Positions 6,377 through 12,627 of a stretch of DNA of 13,763 bases are shown here, piece by piece. Location: assembly GCA_026645375.1 (NCBI GenBank), contig JAPFFX010000103.1, positions 1 through 13,763 of the forward strand. Direction: 5' to 3'. How positions within the stretch are numbered: position 1 is the stretch's first letter; the number at the start of each line of letters is the position of its first letter. Both the position numbers and the translations under genes were made by a program. This DNA is from Citricoccus sp. WCRC_4. GTDB lineage: Bacteria; Actinomycetota; Actinomycetes; Actinomycetales; Micrococcaceae. The notes below the pieces were generated by a model. The model ran no database searches, was not told the DNA's origin, and saw only the letters and a list, made by a program, of their open reading frames with translations.

Positions 6377-7132
6377 GTGACCGAGGATCCCCGCACGCCG
6401 CCGTCAGGACCGCCGACCCGGCGTTCGCCCGCTCCTGGCCCAGCCCCCGCCCCCGGCCCGCGCGTGGCGTCCTCCCCCAAGGGCCCCCGCCTGCTGGCCG
6501 ACCTGCGGCGGATGATCCTGACCGGACAGCTCGCTCCCGGCGAGGTGCTGGTGGAACCGCGGCTGGCCGAGCAGTTCGGATTGTCCAAGACCCCCGTCCG
6601 GGAGGCCCTGCACATCCTCGCCGCGGAGGGACTGGTGACCGTGCTGCCCAAGAAGGGGTACCTGGTCCAGACCATGTCCCCCCAGGACCTGGGCGAGGTC
6701 CTGGACCTGCGGATGCTGCTGGAACCGCACGCCGCGGCGGAGGCGGCCCGGCAGGCCACCGCCCGCACCGTACCCACGCTCCGGTCGGTCCTGGACCGTC
6801 AGCGCGAACTCACCGGAGGCGACCCCCTGGAGGCCATGGGCGCGGCCCGGGACTTCCACCTGGCCGTGGCCGGGGAGGCGCGCAACGCCCGGCTCGTCGC
6901 CGCCCTCGAGCGGGTCCTGGACGACATGGCGCGCGCCCATCACGTCCTGCCGGGGCTGCAGGCCCAGATGGCGCACCCGCACGAGCTCACCGAGCACGAG
7001 GCGATCCTCGAGGCGATCGCCGCGGGCGACGGCCCCGCGGCCGGCCGGGCCATGCGAGGGCACCTGCACTCCGTGCGCGAGGCGGTGCTGGAGAACCTCC
7101 AGCGCACCTCCACCCTGTGGTCCGGCACCTGA
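6377..7132 (+). CDS. GntR-family transcriptional regulator, FCD subfamily
   Basis: The 251-residue DNA-binding repressor or activator has a winged helix-turn-helix at about 35-98, including LAEQFGLSKTPVREALHIL (63-81) and the wing PKKGYLV (91-97). An FCD ligand-binding domain follows at about 104-235. Histidines in the positions usual for FCD metal/ligand binding are H161 (DFHLAV), H207 (EHEAIL) and H229 (GHLH). FCD regulators commonly sense organic acids; LldR is the lactate-responsive example. Divergence from the transporter-lldD pair suggests it controls them. The frame is open from 6257, and an ATG at 6338 is also possible. GTG 6377 is preferred because AGGG stands eight bases before it and the ATG lies before the candidate -10. 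The Pro-rich N-terminus (7-28) is probably disordered. It converges with the downstream gene after 46 bases. Confidence 0.92.
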   Translation: MTEDPRTPPSGPPTRRSPAPGPAPAPGPRVASSPKGPRLLADLRRMILTGQLAPGEVLVEPRLAEQFGLSKTPVREALHILAAEGLVTVLPKKGYLVQTMSPQDLGEVLDLRMLLEPHAAAEAARQATARTVPTLRSVLDRQRELTGGDPLEAMGAARDFHLAVAGEARNARLVAALERVLDDMARAHHVLPGLQAQMAHPHELTEHEAILEAIAAGDGPAAGRAMRGHLHSVREAVLENLQRTSTLWSGT

Positions 7133-7143
7133 GCGGCCGGGCC

Positions 7144-7158
7144 GTCGCCCCGGGCGGC
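7144..7158. terminator. Possible hairpin between convergent genes
   Basis: GTCGCCC and GGGCGGC form an inverted repeat (one G-U pair) in the 46-base gap between the GntR gene and the convergent hydroquinone reductase. It is GC-rich, has a very small loop and no U-tract, so terminator function is only a guess from its position. Confidence 0.25.
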
Positions 7159-7178
7159 ACCCTCGCGGGGCCAGGGCC

Positions 7179-8318
7179 TCAGGCCGCGTACAACGGGTTG
7201 TGGCCGGGCGTGACGCGCTCGCTCTCGCGGACCGGCCCCGGCGCGGTGCCGTCGCCGAAGGGGGAACCGCCGAGCTCCTCGCGCCGGTGCTCGCCCAGCC
7301 ATCCGGACAGCTCCGGCCCCTTCGGCACGATCCCGGTGGGATTGATGTCCCGGTGCACCTCGTAGTAGTGGCTCTTGATCTGCTCGAAGTCGATCGTGTC
7401 CCCGAAGCCGGGGGTCTGGAACAGGTCCCGGGCGTAGCCCCACAGGGCCGGCATCTGGTCCAGCTTGTTGCGGTTGCACTTGAAGTGGCCGTGGTAGACC
7501 GGGTCGAACCGCACCAGCGTGGTGAACAGCCGCACGTCGGCCTCCGTGATGGTGTCCCCCATCAGGTACCGCCGGGACGTCAGCCGTTCCTCCAGCCAGT
7601 CCAGGGCGGTCCACAACCGGTCGTAGGCGGAGTCGTAGGCCCCCTGGGAGCCGGCGAACCCGCACCGGTACACCCCGTTGTTCACCTCGGTGAAGATGCG
7701 GGTCATGACCTCGTGCATCTCGTCCAGGGACTCCTCCGGCAGCAGGTCCGGCGCCCCGTCCCGGTGGTAGGCGGTCCACTGCGTGGAGAAGTCGAGGGTG
7801 ATCTGCGGGTAGTCGTTGGTCACCACCGCGCCGGTGGGGATGTCCACGATGGCCGGCACCGTGATCCCGCGGGGGTAGTCCGGGAAGCGCGTGAAGTAGT
7901 TCTCCTGCAGCCGTTCGGTGCCCAGCACCGGGTCCCGCCCGTCCGGGTCCAGGTCGAAGGTCCAGGACCGCTCGTCGTGGGTGGGGCCGGGGGTGCCGAG
8001 TGAGATGGCGTCCTCCAGGCCGAGCAACCGGCGCACGACGATCGTCCGGTTCGCCCACGGGCAGGCCCGAGCCGCGACGAGCCGGTAGCGCCCGGCCTCC
8101 ACGGGCCAGGCCTGGGCGTCGGCGGTCAGCCCGCCGGCCACGTGCCCGACCTTGTCCGTCTCCACCCGCGGGGCGGCCGTGATCGCGGCCGGGTCCGCGA
8201 CGACCCGGTCCTGGATGTAATGCGTGTCCCGGGTGAACTCCTGCCCGGCCAGGACGTAGCTGCCCTGGCGGCTCCCCGGGTCCCGGTGGTGGCTCTGGCG
8301 GTCCTGTGACTGGTCCAT
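7179..8318 (-). CDS. Thiol-dependent hydroquinone reductase (YqjG/ECM4, Xi-class GST-like)
   Basis: The 379-residue protein matches glutathionyl-hydroquinone reductases, which remove a thiol adduct from conjugated hydroquinones using a catalytic cysteine. The Cys motif ARACPWANR places C86 as the nucleophile. VPAI (154-157) fits the cis-proline region of the thioredoxin-like half. An all-helical GST C-terminal domain follows to about residue 335, with MGDTITEADVRLF (258-270) being typical. The C-terminal 45 residues extend beyond the helical core. Actinobacteria usually make mycothiol instead of glutathione, so the physiological thiol is probably mycothiol (inference). The ATG at 8318 lies 11 bases from the divergent hydrolase ATG and lacks a good Shine-Dalgarno. 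TAGGCT six bases upstream suggests a leaderless transcript. Confidence 0.9.
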   Translation of the reverse strand: MDQSQDRQSHHRDPGSRQGSYVLAGQEFTRDTHYIQDRVVADPAAITAAPRVETDKVGHVAGGLTADAQAWPVEAGRYRLVAARACPWANRTIVVRRLLGLEDAISLGTPGPTHDERSWTFDLDPDGRDPVLGTERLQENYFTRFPDYPRGITVPAIVDIPTGAVVTNDYPQITLDFSTQWTAYHRDGAPDLLPEESLDEMHEVMTRIFTEVNNGVYRCGFAGSQGAYDSAYDRLWTALDWLEERLTSRRYLMGDTITEADVRLFTTLVRFDPVYHGHFKCNRNKLDQMPALWGYARDLFQTPGFGDTIDFEQIKSHYYEVHRDINPTGIVPKGPELSGWLGEHRREELGGSPFGDGTAPGPVRESERVTPGHNPLYAA

Positions 8319-8323
8319 ACACT
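8318..8323 (+). promoter_or_regulatory. Candidate -10 of the hydrolase gene, leaderless
   Basis: TACACT fits the actinobacterial -10 pattern TANNNT and is followed by exactly six bases before the ATG at 8330, so transcription would start at or next to the A of the start codon. No clear -35 is visible upstream. Confidence 0.5.
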
Positions 8324-8324
8324 G

Positions 8325-8330
8325 AGCCTA
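8325..8330 (-). promoter_or_regulatory. Candidate -10 of the hydroquinone reductase gene, leaderless
   Basis: On the minus strand TAGGCT fits TANNNT and is followed by exactly six bases before the ATG at 8318. It mirrors the plus-strand element; each -10 begins on the first base of the other gene's start codon. Confidence 0.5.
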
Positions 8331-9214
8331 TGGCCTCTCCCGTCCCGGACTCCCACCTGACCTCCGCCGTCCTCGCCGACAACCCCTCGGGCATGACCCT
8401 GGAGGGAACGAACACCTACCTCGTCGGCGCCCCGGACGCGGACTCCGTGGTGCTGGTGGACCCCGGCCCCGGCGCGGGATCCGCGGACCACCTCGAGTCG
8501 GTGCTGGCCGCCGCCGGCGACCGTCGCGTGGAGCTGATCCTGGTGACCCATCACCACGAGGACCACACCGGAGCGGTCGGACTGTTCGCCGAGCGCACCG
8601 GAGCACCCGTCCGGGGCGGGTCCCCCGCCTGGTCGCGGGGCGCGGCGCCCCTGGCGCACGGCGAGCGCATCCCGGCCGCCGGCGTCGTGATCACCGCCTG
8701 GCACACCCCCGGGCACACCTCGGACTCCTATTCCTTCGCCCTGCCCGACGACGGCGCGGCCGGCTCGGTCCTGACGGGAGACACGGTGCTGGGCCGGGGC
8801 ACGACCATGATCGACCACCCGGACGGGACGCTGGCCGACTACCTGCGCAGCCTGGAGCTGCTCATCGCGCTGGGCGACGCCACGGTGCTGCCCGCCCACG
8901 GCCCGGCGCTGGCCTCGATCGCCCAGGTGGGCGCCCAGTACCGGGACCACCGGCACGCCCGCCTGGACCAGGTCCGCGAGCTCGTCGCCCAGCTGGACGC
9001 CGCGGACCGGGACACCGTGCGCCGGGGCCCCGGGGCGGGACTGGCGCCGGGCTCCCCTGGCCGGGGCGTCGGGGACGATCCGCAGCGCACCGCGTTCGAC
9101 GCACTCGCCGGGCGCCTGGCCGCCACCGTGTACCCCGAGGTGACCGGCACGGTGCGCTCGGTCGCCGCGATGACGATGGCCGCCCACCTGACGTACCTGG
9201 CGCAGGAGGCCTGA
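8330..9214 (+). CDS. Metallo-beta-lactamase-fold hydrolase (LACTB2/glyoxalase II-like)
   Basis: The 294-residue predicted cytoplasmic metallohydrolase has the full metal-binding set: H74, H76, D78 and H79 (HHHEDH), H129 (TPGHTSDS), D151 (LTGDTVLG) and H190 (LPAHGP). The N-terminal GTNTYLVG (26-33) and a C-terminal helical tail are usual in the LACTB2-like branch, which contains nucleases and thioester hydrolases; the substrate cannot be named from sequence. The frame can be extended back to a GTG at 8306, but that would run into the divergent gene. The ATG at 8330 fits a leaderless start with TACACT seven bases before it. The neighbour across 11 bases is a hydroquinone reductase; shared control is likely, a shared pathway only possible. 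Residues 235-255 are Gly/Pro-rich and probably a loop. Confidence 0.9.
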   Translation: MASPVPDSHLTSAVLADNPSGMTLEGTNTYLVGAPDADSVVLVDPGPGAGSADHLESVLAAAGDRRVELILVTHHHEDHTGAVGLFAERTGAPVRGGSPAWSRGAAPLAHGERIPAAGVVITAWHTPGHTSDSYSFALPDDGAAGSVLTGDTVLGRGTTMIDHPDGTLADYLRSLELLIALGDATVLPAHGPALASIAQVGAQYRDHRHARLDQVRELVAQLDAADRDTVRRGPGAGLAPGSPGRGVGDDPQRTAFDALAGRLAATVYPEVTGTVRSVAAMTMAAHLTYLAQEA

Positions 9215-9419
9215 GCCCGTCAGTGTCCATACCGTGATCTGCCACGCCGCGGATTCATGGCGGCGCGGGCGGGTGTGACCCATACCATGGGTGGCGGAGG
9301 GTGCGATGCCTCCGGTATCCGCAGGAATGCGGGTGCTGACAACGAGTCATCACAAGGCGGTAAACGTGGCAGAGCAGCTTGACGAAATCGAGACCCGGCA
9401 GGACTGGGAGGTCCCGCTC
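9215..9419 (+). promoter_or_regulatory. 205-base intergenic region upstream of the SDR gene
   Basis: TACCGT (9230-9235) and TACCAT (9283-9288) are TANNNT -10 candidates; the second would give a leader of about 125 bases before the SDR start. ACCCAT-ACC-ATGGGT (9278-9292) is an inverted repeat around the second -10 and could be an operator. CGCCGC/GCGGCG (9245-9250, 9260-9265) forms a six-base stem with a nine-base loop and may end the hydrolase transcript. Bases 9366-9419 stay open in the SDR frame from a GTG, so a longer protein cannot be excluded. Confidence 0.35.
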
Positions 9420-10217
9420 ATGAATTCCGACCGGAGGAACGGCCCGACGGCCCTCGTCACCGGGGCCACCGCGGGACTGGGCGCGGAGTTCGCCCGCCAG
9501 CTGGCGGGCCAGGGCCAGAACCTCGTGATCACGGGCCGGGACCCGATCGCCCTGGTCGGCAAGGCCCAGGGACTGGAGGCGCAGTACGGCGTCTCCGTGG
9601 AGACGCTGACCGTGGACCTGTCCACCCGGGAGGGCGTGGACGTGGTCGCCGCCCGGATCCGGGCCCGCGGACAACCCATCACGATGCTGGTGAACAACGC
9701 CGGTGCCGGGCTCTCCACCGAGTTCCACGAGAGCGAGGCCGAGGCGGAGGTGGCCATGCTCCGGCTGCTGGTGGAGGCACCCATGCTGCTCTCCCACGCG
9801 GCCATCCAGTCCTTCCTCGCCCGGGGCGGTGGCCGGATCATCAACGTCTCCTCCGTGGCCGGGCTGATCCCCGACGGCAGCTACGGGGCCGCGAAGTCCT
9901 GGGCCGTGGCCTTCAGCCGCTGGGCCAACACCCGGTACAAGTCCTCGGGCGTCACCGTCACCGCGCTCTGTCCGGGGCTGGTGCGTACCGAGTTCCACCA
10001 GCGGGCGGGGATCGACACCTCAAAGCGGCCCCGGTGGGCCTGGATGGATGCGGACGACGTGGTCCGCGAGGGGCTCACCGCCGCCGCCGACGGCCGCAGC
10101 GTCTGCGTGCCCTCGCGGCGGTATCGTTCCCTCATGACGGCGGCCCGGTTCAGCCCGGATGCCGTCCTGGAGCGGTTCAGCCGCTCCGAGGCCAAGTCAC
10201 GCAGGACCGGCGAATAG
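9420..10217 (+). CDS. Short-chain dehydrogenase/reductase, NADP-preferring
   Basis: The 265-residue cytoplasmic oxidoreductase is a classical SDR. The cofactor motif TGATAGLG spans 14-21, and R40 after the second strand suggests NADP(H). NNAG is at 92-95, the catalytic serine is S144 or S145 (NVSSVAG), and the catalytic pair is Y155/K159 (YGAAK). CPGLVRTEFH (about 183-192) is also typical. The substrate is not predictable. The ATG at 9420 is chosen because GGGAGGT lies seven bases upstream and the resulting N-terminus fits the family. The frame is open back to a GTG at 9291, and an alternative GTG at 9366 would add 18 residues. A universal stress protein gene follows after 35 bases and may be cotranscribed. 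The C-terminal 30 residues are basic and variable. Confidence 0.9.
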   Translation: MNSDRRNGPTALVTGATAGLGAEFARQLAGQGQNLVITGRDPIALVGKAQGLEAQYGVSVETLTVDLSTREGVDVVAARIRARGQPITMLVNNAGAGLSTEFHESEAEAEVAMLRLLVEAPMLLSHAAIQSFLARGGGRIINVSSVAGLIPDGSYGAAKSWAVAFSRWANTRYKSSGVTVTALCPGLVRTEFHQRAGIDTSKRPRWAWMDADDVVREGLTAAADGRSVCVPSRRYRSLMTAARFSPDAVLERFSRSEAKSRRTGE

Positions 10218-10252
10218 CGCACGGTCGACCGCCGAAGGGGAACGGGGACCGC

Positions 10253-10780
10253 ATGACCATCCTGGTGGGCTACACGGGCAGCCACGAGTCGAAGGCGGCC
10301 CTGGCCGAGGCGATCCGGATCGCCCGGCTCGCCCACGAGGACCTGCTCGTGGTCAACGCCGTCCCCGGGGGCGAGCACAAGCACGAGGCCATGGTGACGG
10401 AGGACGAGCAGGCGGAGCTGCAGCGGATCCTCGACGCCTCCGGGTTGCGCGCCGAGTTCCGCCAGTACGCGCGCGGCCGGTCCACGGTGGACGAGATCAA
10501 GGACCTGGCCACCGAGATCCAGCCCTCCCTCGTGGTGATCGGCATGCGCCGCCGCGGCACGTTCGGGCGGGTCCTGATGGGGTCCGTGGCCGACGTGCTG
10601 CTGCAGGAACTCGACCAGCCCGTGCTGTGCGTCAAGGAGTCCCCGGACCAGCCGTCCGGCGTCCACCGGGGCGAGCCCCCGCGGGACGTCACCGCCGCCG
10701 ACGAGCCGAAGGACCTCCCCGGGCCCCCGCCGGTCCCGGAGGAGGGCGCTGGGGCCGGCCGCGCCCGCCGTCACCGCTGA
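10253..10780 (+). CDS. Universal stress protein (UspA family) with acidic/proline-rich tail
   Basis: This 175-residue protein has one USP domain (about 1-128), a small nucleotide-binding fold involved in stress survival. The ATP-binding signature G-2x-G-9x-G-S is present as G97, R100, G110 and S111, so the second glycine is replaced by arginine (GMRRRG). Similar RRR variants are common in actinobacterial USPs, so ATP binding is not excluded. A tail from about 129 rich in Pro, Asp, Glu and Gly, ending in basic residues, is probably disordered. The ATG at 10253 is chosen because the domain begins right there (MTILVGYTGS); GGGGA lies five bases before it. The frame is open further upstream only as overlap with the SDR gene. 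It is probably in an operon with the SDR and converges on the channel gene. Confidence 0.93.
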   Translation: MTILVGYTGSHESKAALAEAIRIARLAHEDLLVVNAVPGGEHKHEAMVTEDEQAELQRILDASGLRAEFRQYARGRSTVDEIKDLATEIQPSLVVIGMRRRGTFGRVLMGSVADVLLQELDQPVLCVKESPDQPSGVHRGEPPRDVTAADEPKDLPGPPPVPEEGAGAGRARRHR

Positions 10781-10794
10781 GGCCCGCCCGGGCC
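10781..10794 (+). terminator. Hairpin abutting the stress protein stop codon
   Basis: GGCCCG-CC-CGGGCC starts on the base after the TGA at 10778-10780. It is a compact GC-only stem with no U-tract. It may end the rightward transcript together with the second hairpin before 10833. Confidence 0.35.
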
Positions 10795-10818
10795 CGCGGA
10801 CACGGCCGCGCGGACCCG

Positions 10819-10832
10819 CCCCGGGACCGGGG
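10819..10832. terminator. Hairpin abutting the channel gene stop codon
   Basis: CCCCGG-GA-CCGGGG ends one base before the channel stop at 10834-10836 and is symmetric, so it could act in both directions between the convergent genes. No U-tract is present. Confidence 0.35.
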
Positions 10833-10833
10833 T

Positions 10834-12519
10834 TCAGTCCCCGTCGAGGCTGACGTCCGGCCGGGCCCGCCGCTCGCCGTCGGCGGCCGGGTCCCGCCCG
10901 GAGTCCGGGTGGCCGGACTCCTCGTCTGGGCCGCCGTCGGCCTGGGCGGCCTTCTCCTTGCGTTCCTGGTAGGCCTGCTCCCCCGGGCCGGCGAACTCCC
11001 GGTTGCGCTCGATCGCGGTGATCGATCCCGTGAACATCGACGAGTCCTCGCTCGCCTTCGTCAACGGCGTGGACCCGGTGACCGTGGACTCGGCGCCGGT
11101 GACCGCCCGCTGCTGACCGGTGGCGGCATGCGACCCGTTGGACGATCCCAGCCGGGGCAGGGCCCCCGTGGCCGGGCGCTGCTCCCGGTCCGGACGGGCA
11201 CTGCCCCCGGGCGCCGGACCGGCGGCGCCGCCCTCGTGCCGCTTCGTGGACCGGCCGGTGTCCCACCGGTACGGGCCCGCCTGCGCCTCGTCCGTCTCCG
11301 CGTAGGCCGGGGAGAGCACGGAGACGCTCTCGGCCAGGCGCTGGGCGTAGATGGCCTCCGGGTGCTCGCTGCGCAGGAAGGTGACCAGGTCCTCCCGCAC
11401 GAGGCAGCGCAGGTCCCACAGGTCCCCGGAGTTCCGGGCGGAGACCACGGCGCGGATCTTGACCATGCCGCCGAGGGCGTCGGTGATCTGCAGGGAACCC
11501 TCCTTGCCGTCCCACAGCTCGGTGGACTCCAGCAGCGCCCTGAGGCGGTCCCGGGCCTCCTCCATGGGCACCCGCCAGTCGACCTCCATCTCCACGGTCC
11601 CGGACAGCGCCGAGCCCACGCGCGTCCAGTTCTCGAAGGGGGTGGTGGTGAAGTGGCTGGACGGGAAGATCACCCGGCGGCCGTCCCAGATCTTGACCAC
11701 CACGTAGGACAGGGTGATGTCCTCGATGGTGCCGTAGACGTCCTCCACGGTCACCACGTCACCCACGCGGATGGCGTCGGTGAAGGCCAGCTGGACGCCG
11801 GCGAAGACGTTGGTCAGGGTGGACTGGACGGCCAGGCCGGCCACCACGGACAGCAGGCCGGCCGAGGCCAGCAGGCCGGCGCCCACCGCCCGCACCTGCG
11901 GAATGGTCAGCAGGATCACGGCCACCGCGATGACGATGATGAGCGCCTCGAGGATGCGCCGGATCAGCACCGTCTGGGTCTGGATCTTGCGGTCCCGCCG
12001 GTCGTCCTCGCCAGCGCTCTGGTACTTGGCGAGCACCCGCTCCTCGACGATCCGCACGATCCGCAGGGCCAGCCAGGCCAGCGAGCCGATGATCCCGGCC
12101 AGCAGCAGGAAGTTCGTCCCCTCGAACCAGTCGTACTCGGAGGCGGTCAGGCCCAGGGCGATCCTGGCGGCCATCAGGCTCAGCGCCACGGCCACCGGGA
12201 CCCGGCACCGGGCCACCTGGCGGCGCAGTGCCGGCCGGCCGCGCAGCACCACGTTGATCAGCACGGCGGCCGCGGTGACGACGGCGAGCGCGATGACGAC
12301 CCCGACCAGCACGGTGGACAGGATCCCCCAGAACGGGCCGAGGGAGTCCACGGCGCCCTGGGCCCCCTCCTCCATGGTGTCCGGGACGGTGGTGGTGATG
12401 TCCCCGGGCGCCGCGGTCTCCTCCGGGGCCGGTTCGGACAGGGCGCGGAGGGCCGTCCCGGAGGGAACGGCCACCCCGGGCGGGGCGGGCAGCACGGAGG
12501 ACAGGGACATCAATGGCAT
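10834..12519 (-). CDS. MscS-type mechanosensitive ion channel with long cytoplasmic tail
   Basis: The 561-residue membrane channel should open under membrane tension to release solutes on hypo-osmotic shock. Hydrophobic segments lie at about 64-92, 107-125, 136-155, 190-206 and 211-250. The last matches the pore-lining TM3 of MscS, with GLLSVVAGLAVQSTLTNVFAG (221-241), followed by the beta-domain signature VGDVVTVEDVYGTIEDI (252-268) and FPSSHF (285-290). The alpha-beta domain ends near 405. The remaining 155 residues are unlike E. coli MscS: low-complexity, Gly/Pro/Ser/charged, with three tandem heptads beginning ATG/VTG/VTG (466-486). The first 60 residues are poorly conserved, and an alternative ATG at 12510 is three codons in. 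The Shine-Dalgarno is weak. The gene converges with the stress protein and diverges from hisD after 108 bases. Confidence 0.9.
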   Translation of the reverse strand: MPLMSLSSVLPAPPGVAVPSGTALRALSEPAPEETAAPGDITTTVPDTMEEGAQGAVDSLGPFWGILSTVLVGVVIALAVVTAAAVLINVVLRGRPALRRQVARCRVPVAVALSLMAARIALGLTASEYDWFEGTNFLLLAGIIGSLAWLALRIVRIVEERVLAKYQSAGEDDRRDRKIQTQTVLIRRILEALIIVIAVAVILLTIPQVRAVGAGLLASAGLLSVVAGLAVQSTLTNVFAGVQLAFTDAIRVGDVVTVEDVYGTIEDITLSYVVVKIWDGRRVIFPSSHFTTTPFENWTRVGSALSGTVEMEVDWRVPMEEARDRLRALLESTELWDGKEGSLQITDALGGMVKIRAVVSARNSGDLWDLRCLVREDLVTFLRSEHPEAIYAQRLAESVSVLSPAYAETDEAQAGPYRWDTGRSTKRHEGGAAGPAPGGSARPDREQRPATGALPRLGSSNGSHAATGQQRAVTGAESTVTGSTPLTKASEDSSMFTGSITAIERNREFAGPGEQAYQERKEKAAQADGGPDEESGHPDSGRDPAADGERRARPDVSLDGD

Positions 12520-12627
12520 GGTCCCAGTGTGTCACCGGCGCCTGCACCGGACCTGAACGGGTGGAGAATGGACGCTGAGATCGCTTCAGATCACGGCCGA
12601 CCACTCCAGTACCGGAAGAGGACCCTC
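12520..12627. promoter_or_regulatory. 108-base divergent region between the channel gene and hisD
   Basis: It must hold the promoters of both genes. GAGAAT (12564-12569) is a weak -10 candidate for hisD, with no convincing -35. CTGA-N7-TCAG near 12574-12588 is a small inverted repeat. AGAGGA close before the hisD ATG at 12628 is its Shine-Dalgarno. No T-box or attenuator peptide rich in His codons was seen. Confidence 0.3.

Noticed and set aside
10540..10585. Stress protein ATP-motif Gly-to-Arg change as a loss-of-function mutation
   Set aside because: The RRR variant at this position is common among actinobacterial USPs as far as I recall, so it looks like a subfamily trait and not damage.
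9881..11515. Long minus-strand open frame across the SDR and stress protein genes
   Set aside because: It covers clear plus-strand genes and part of the channel gene in another frame; the translation is Arg/Gly/Ala-rich with no motif.
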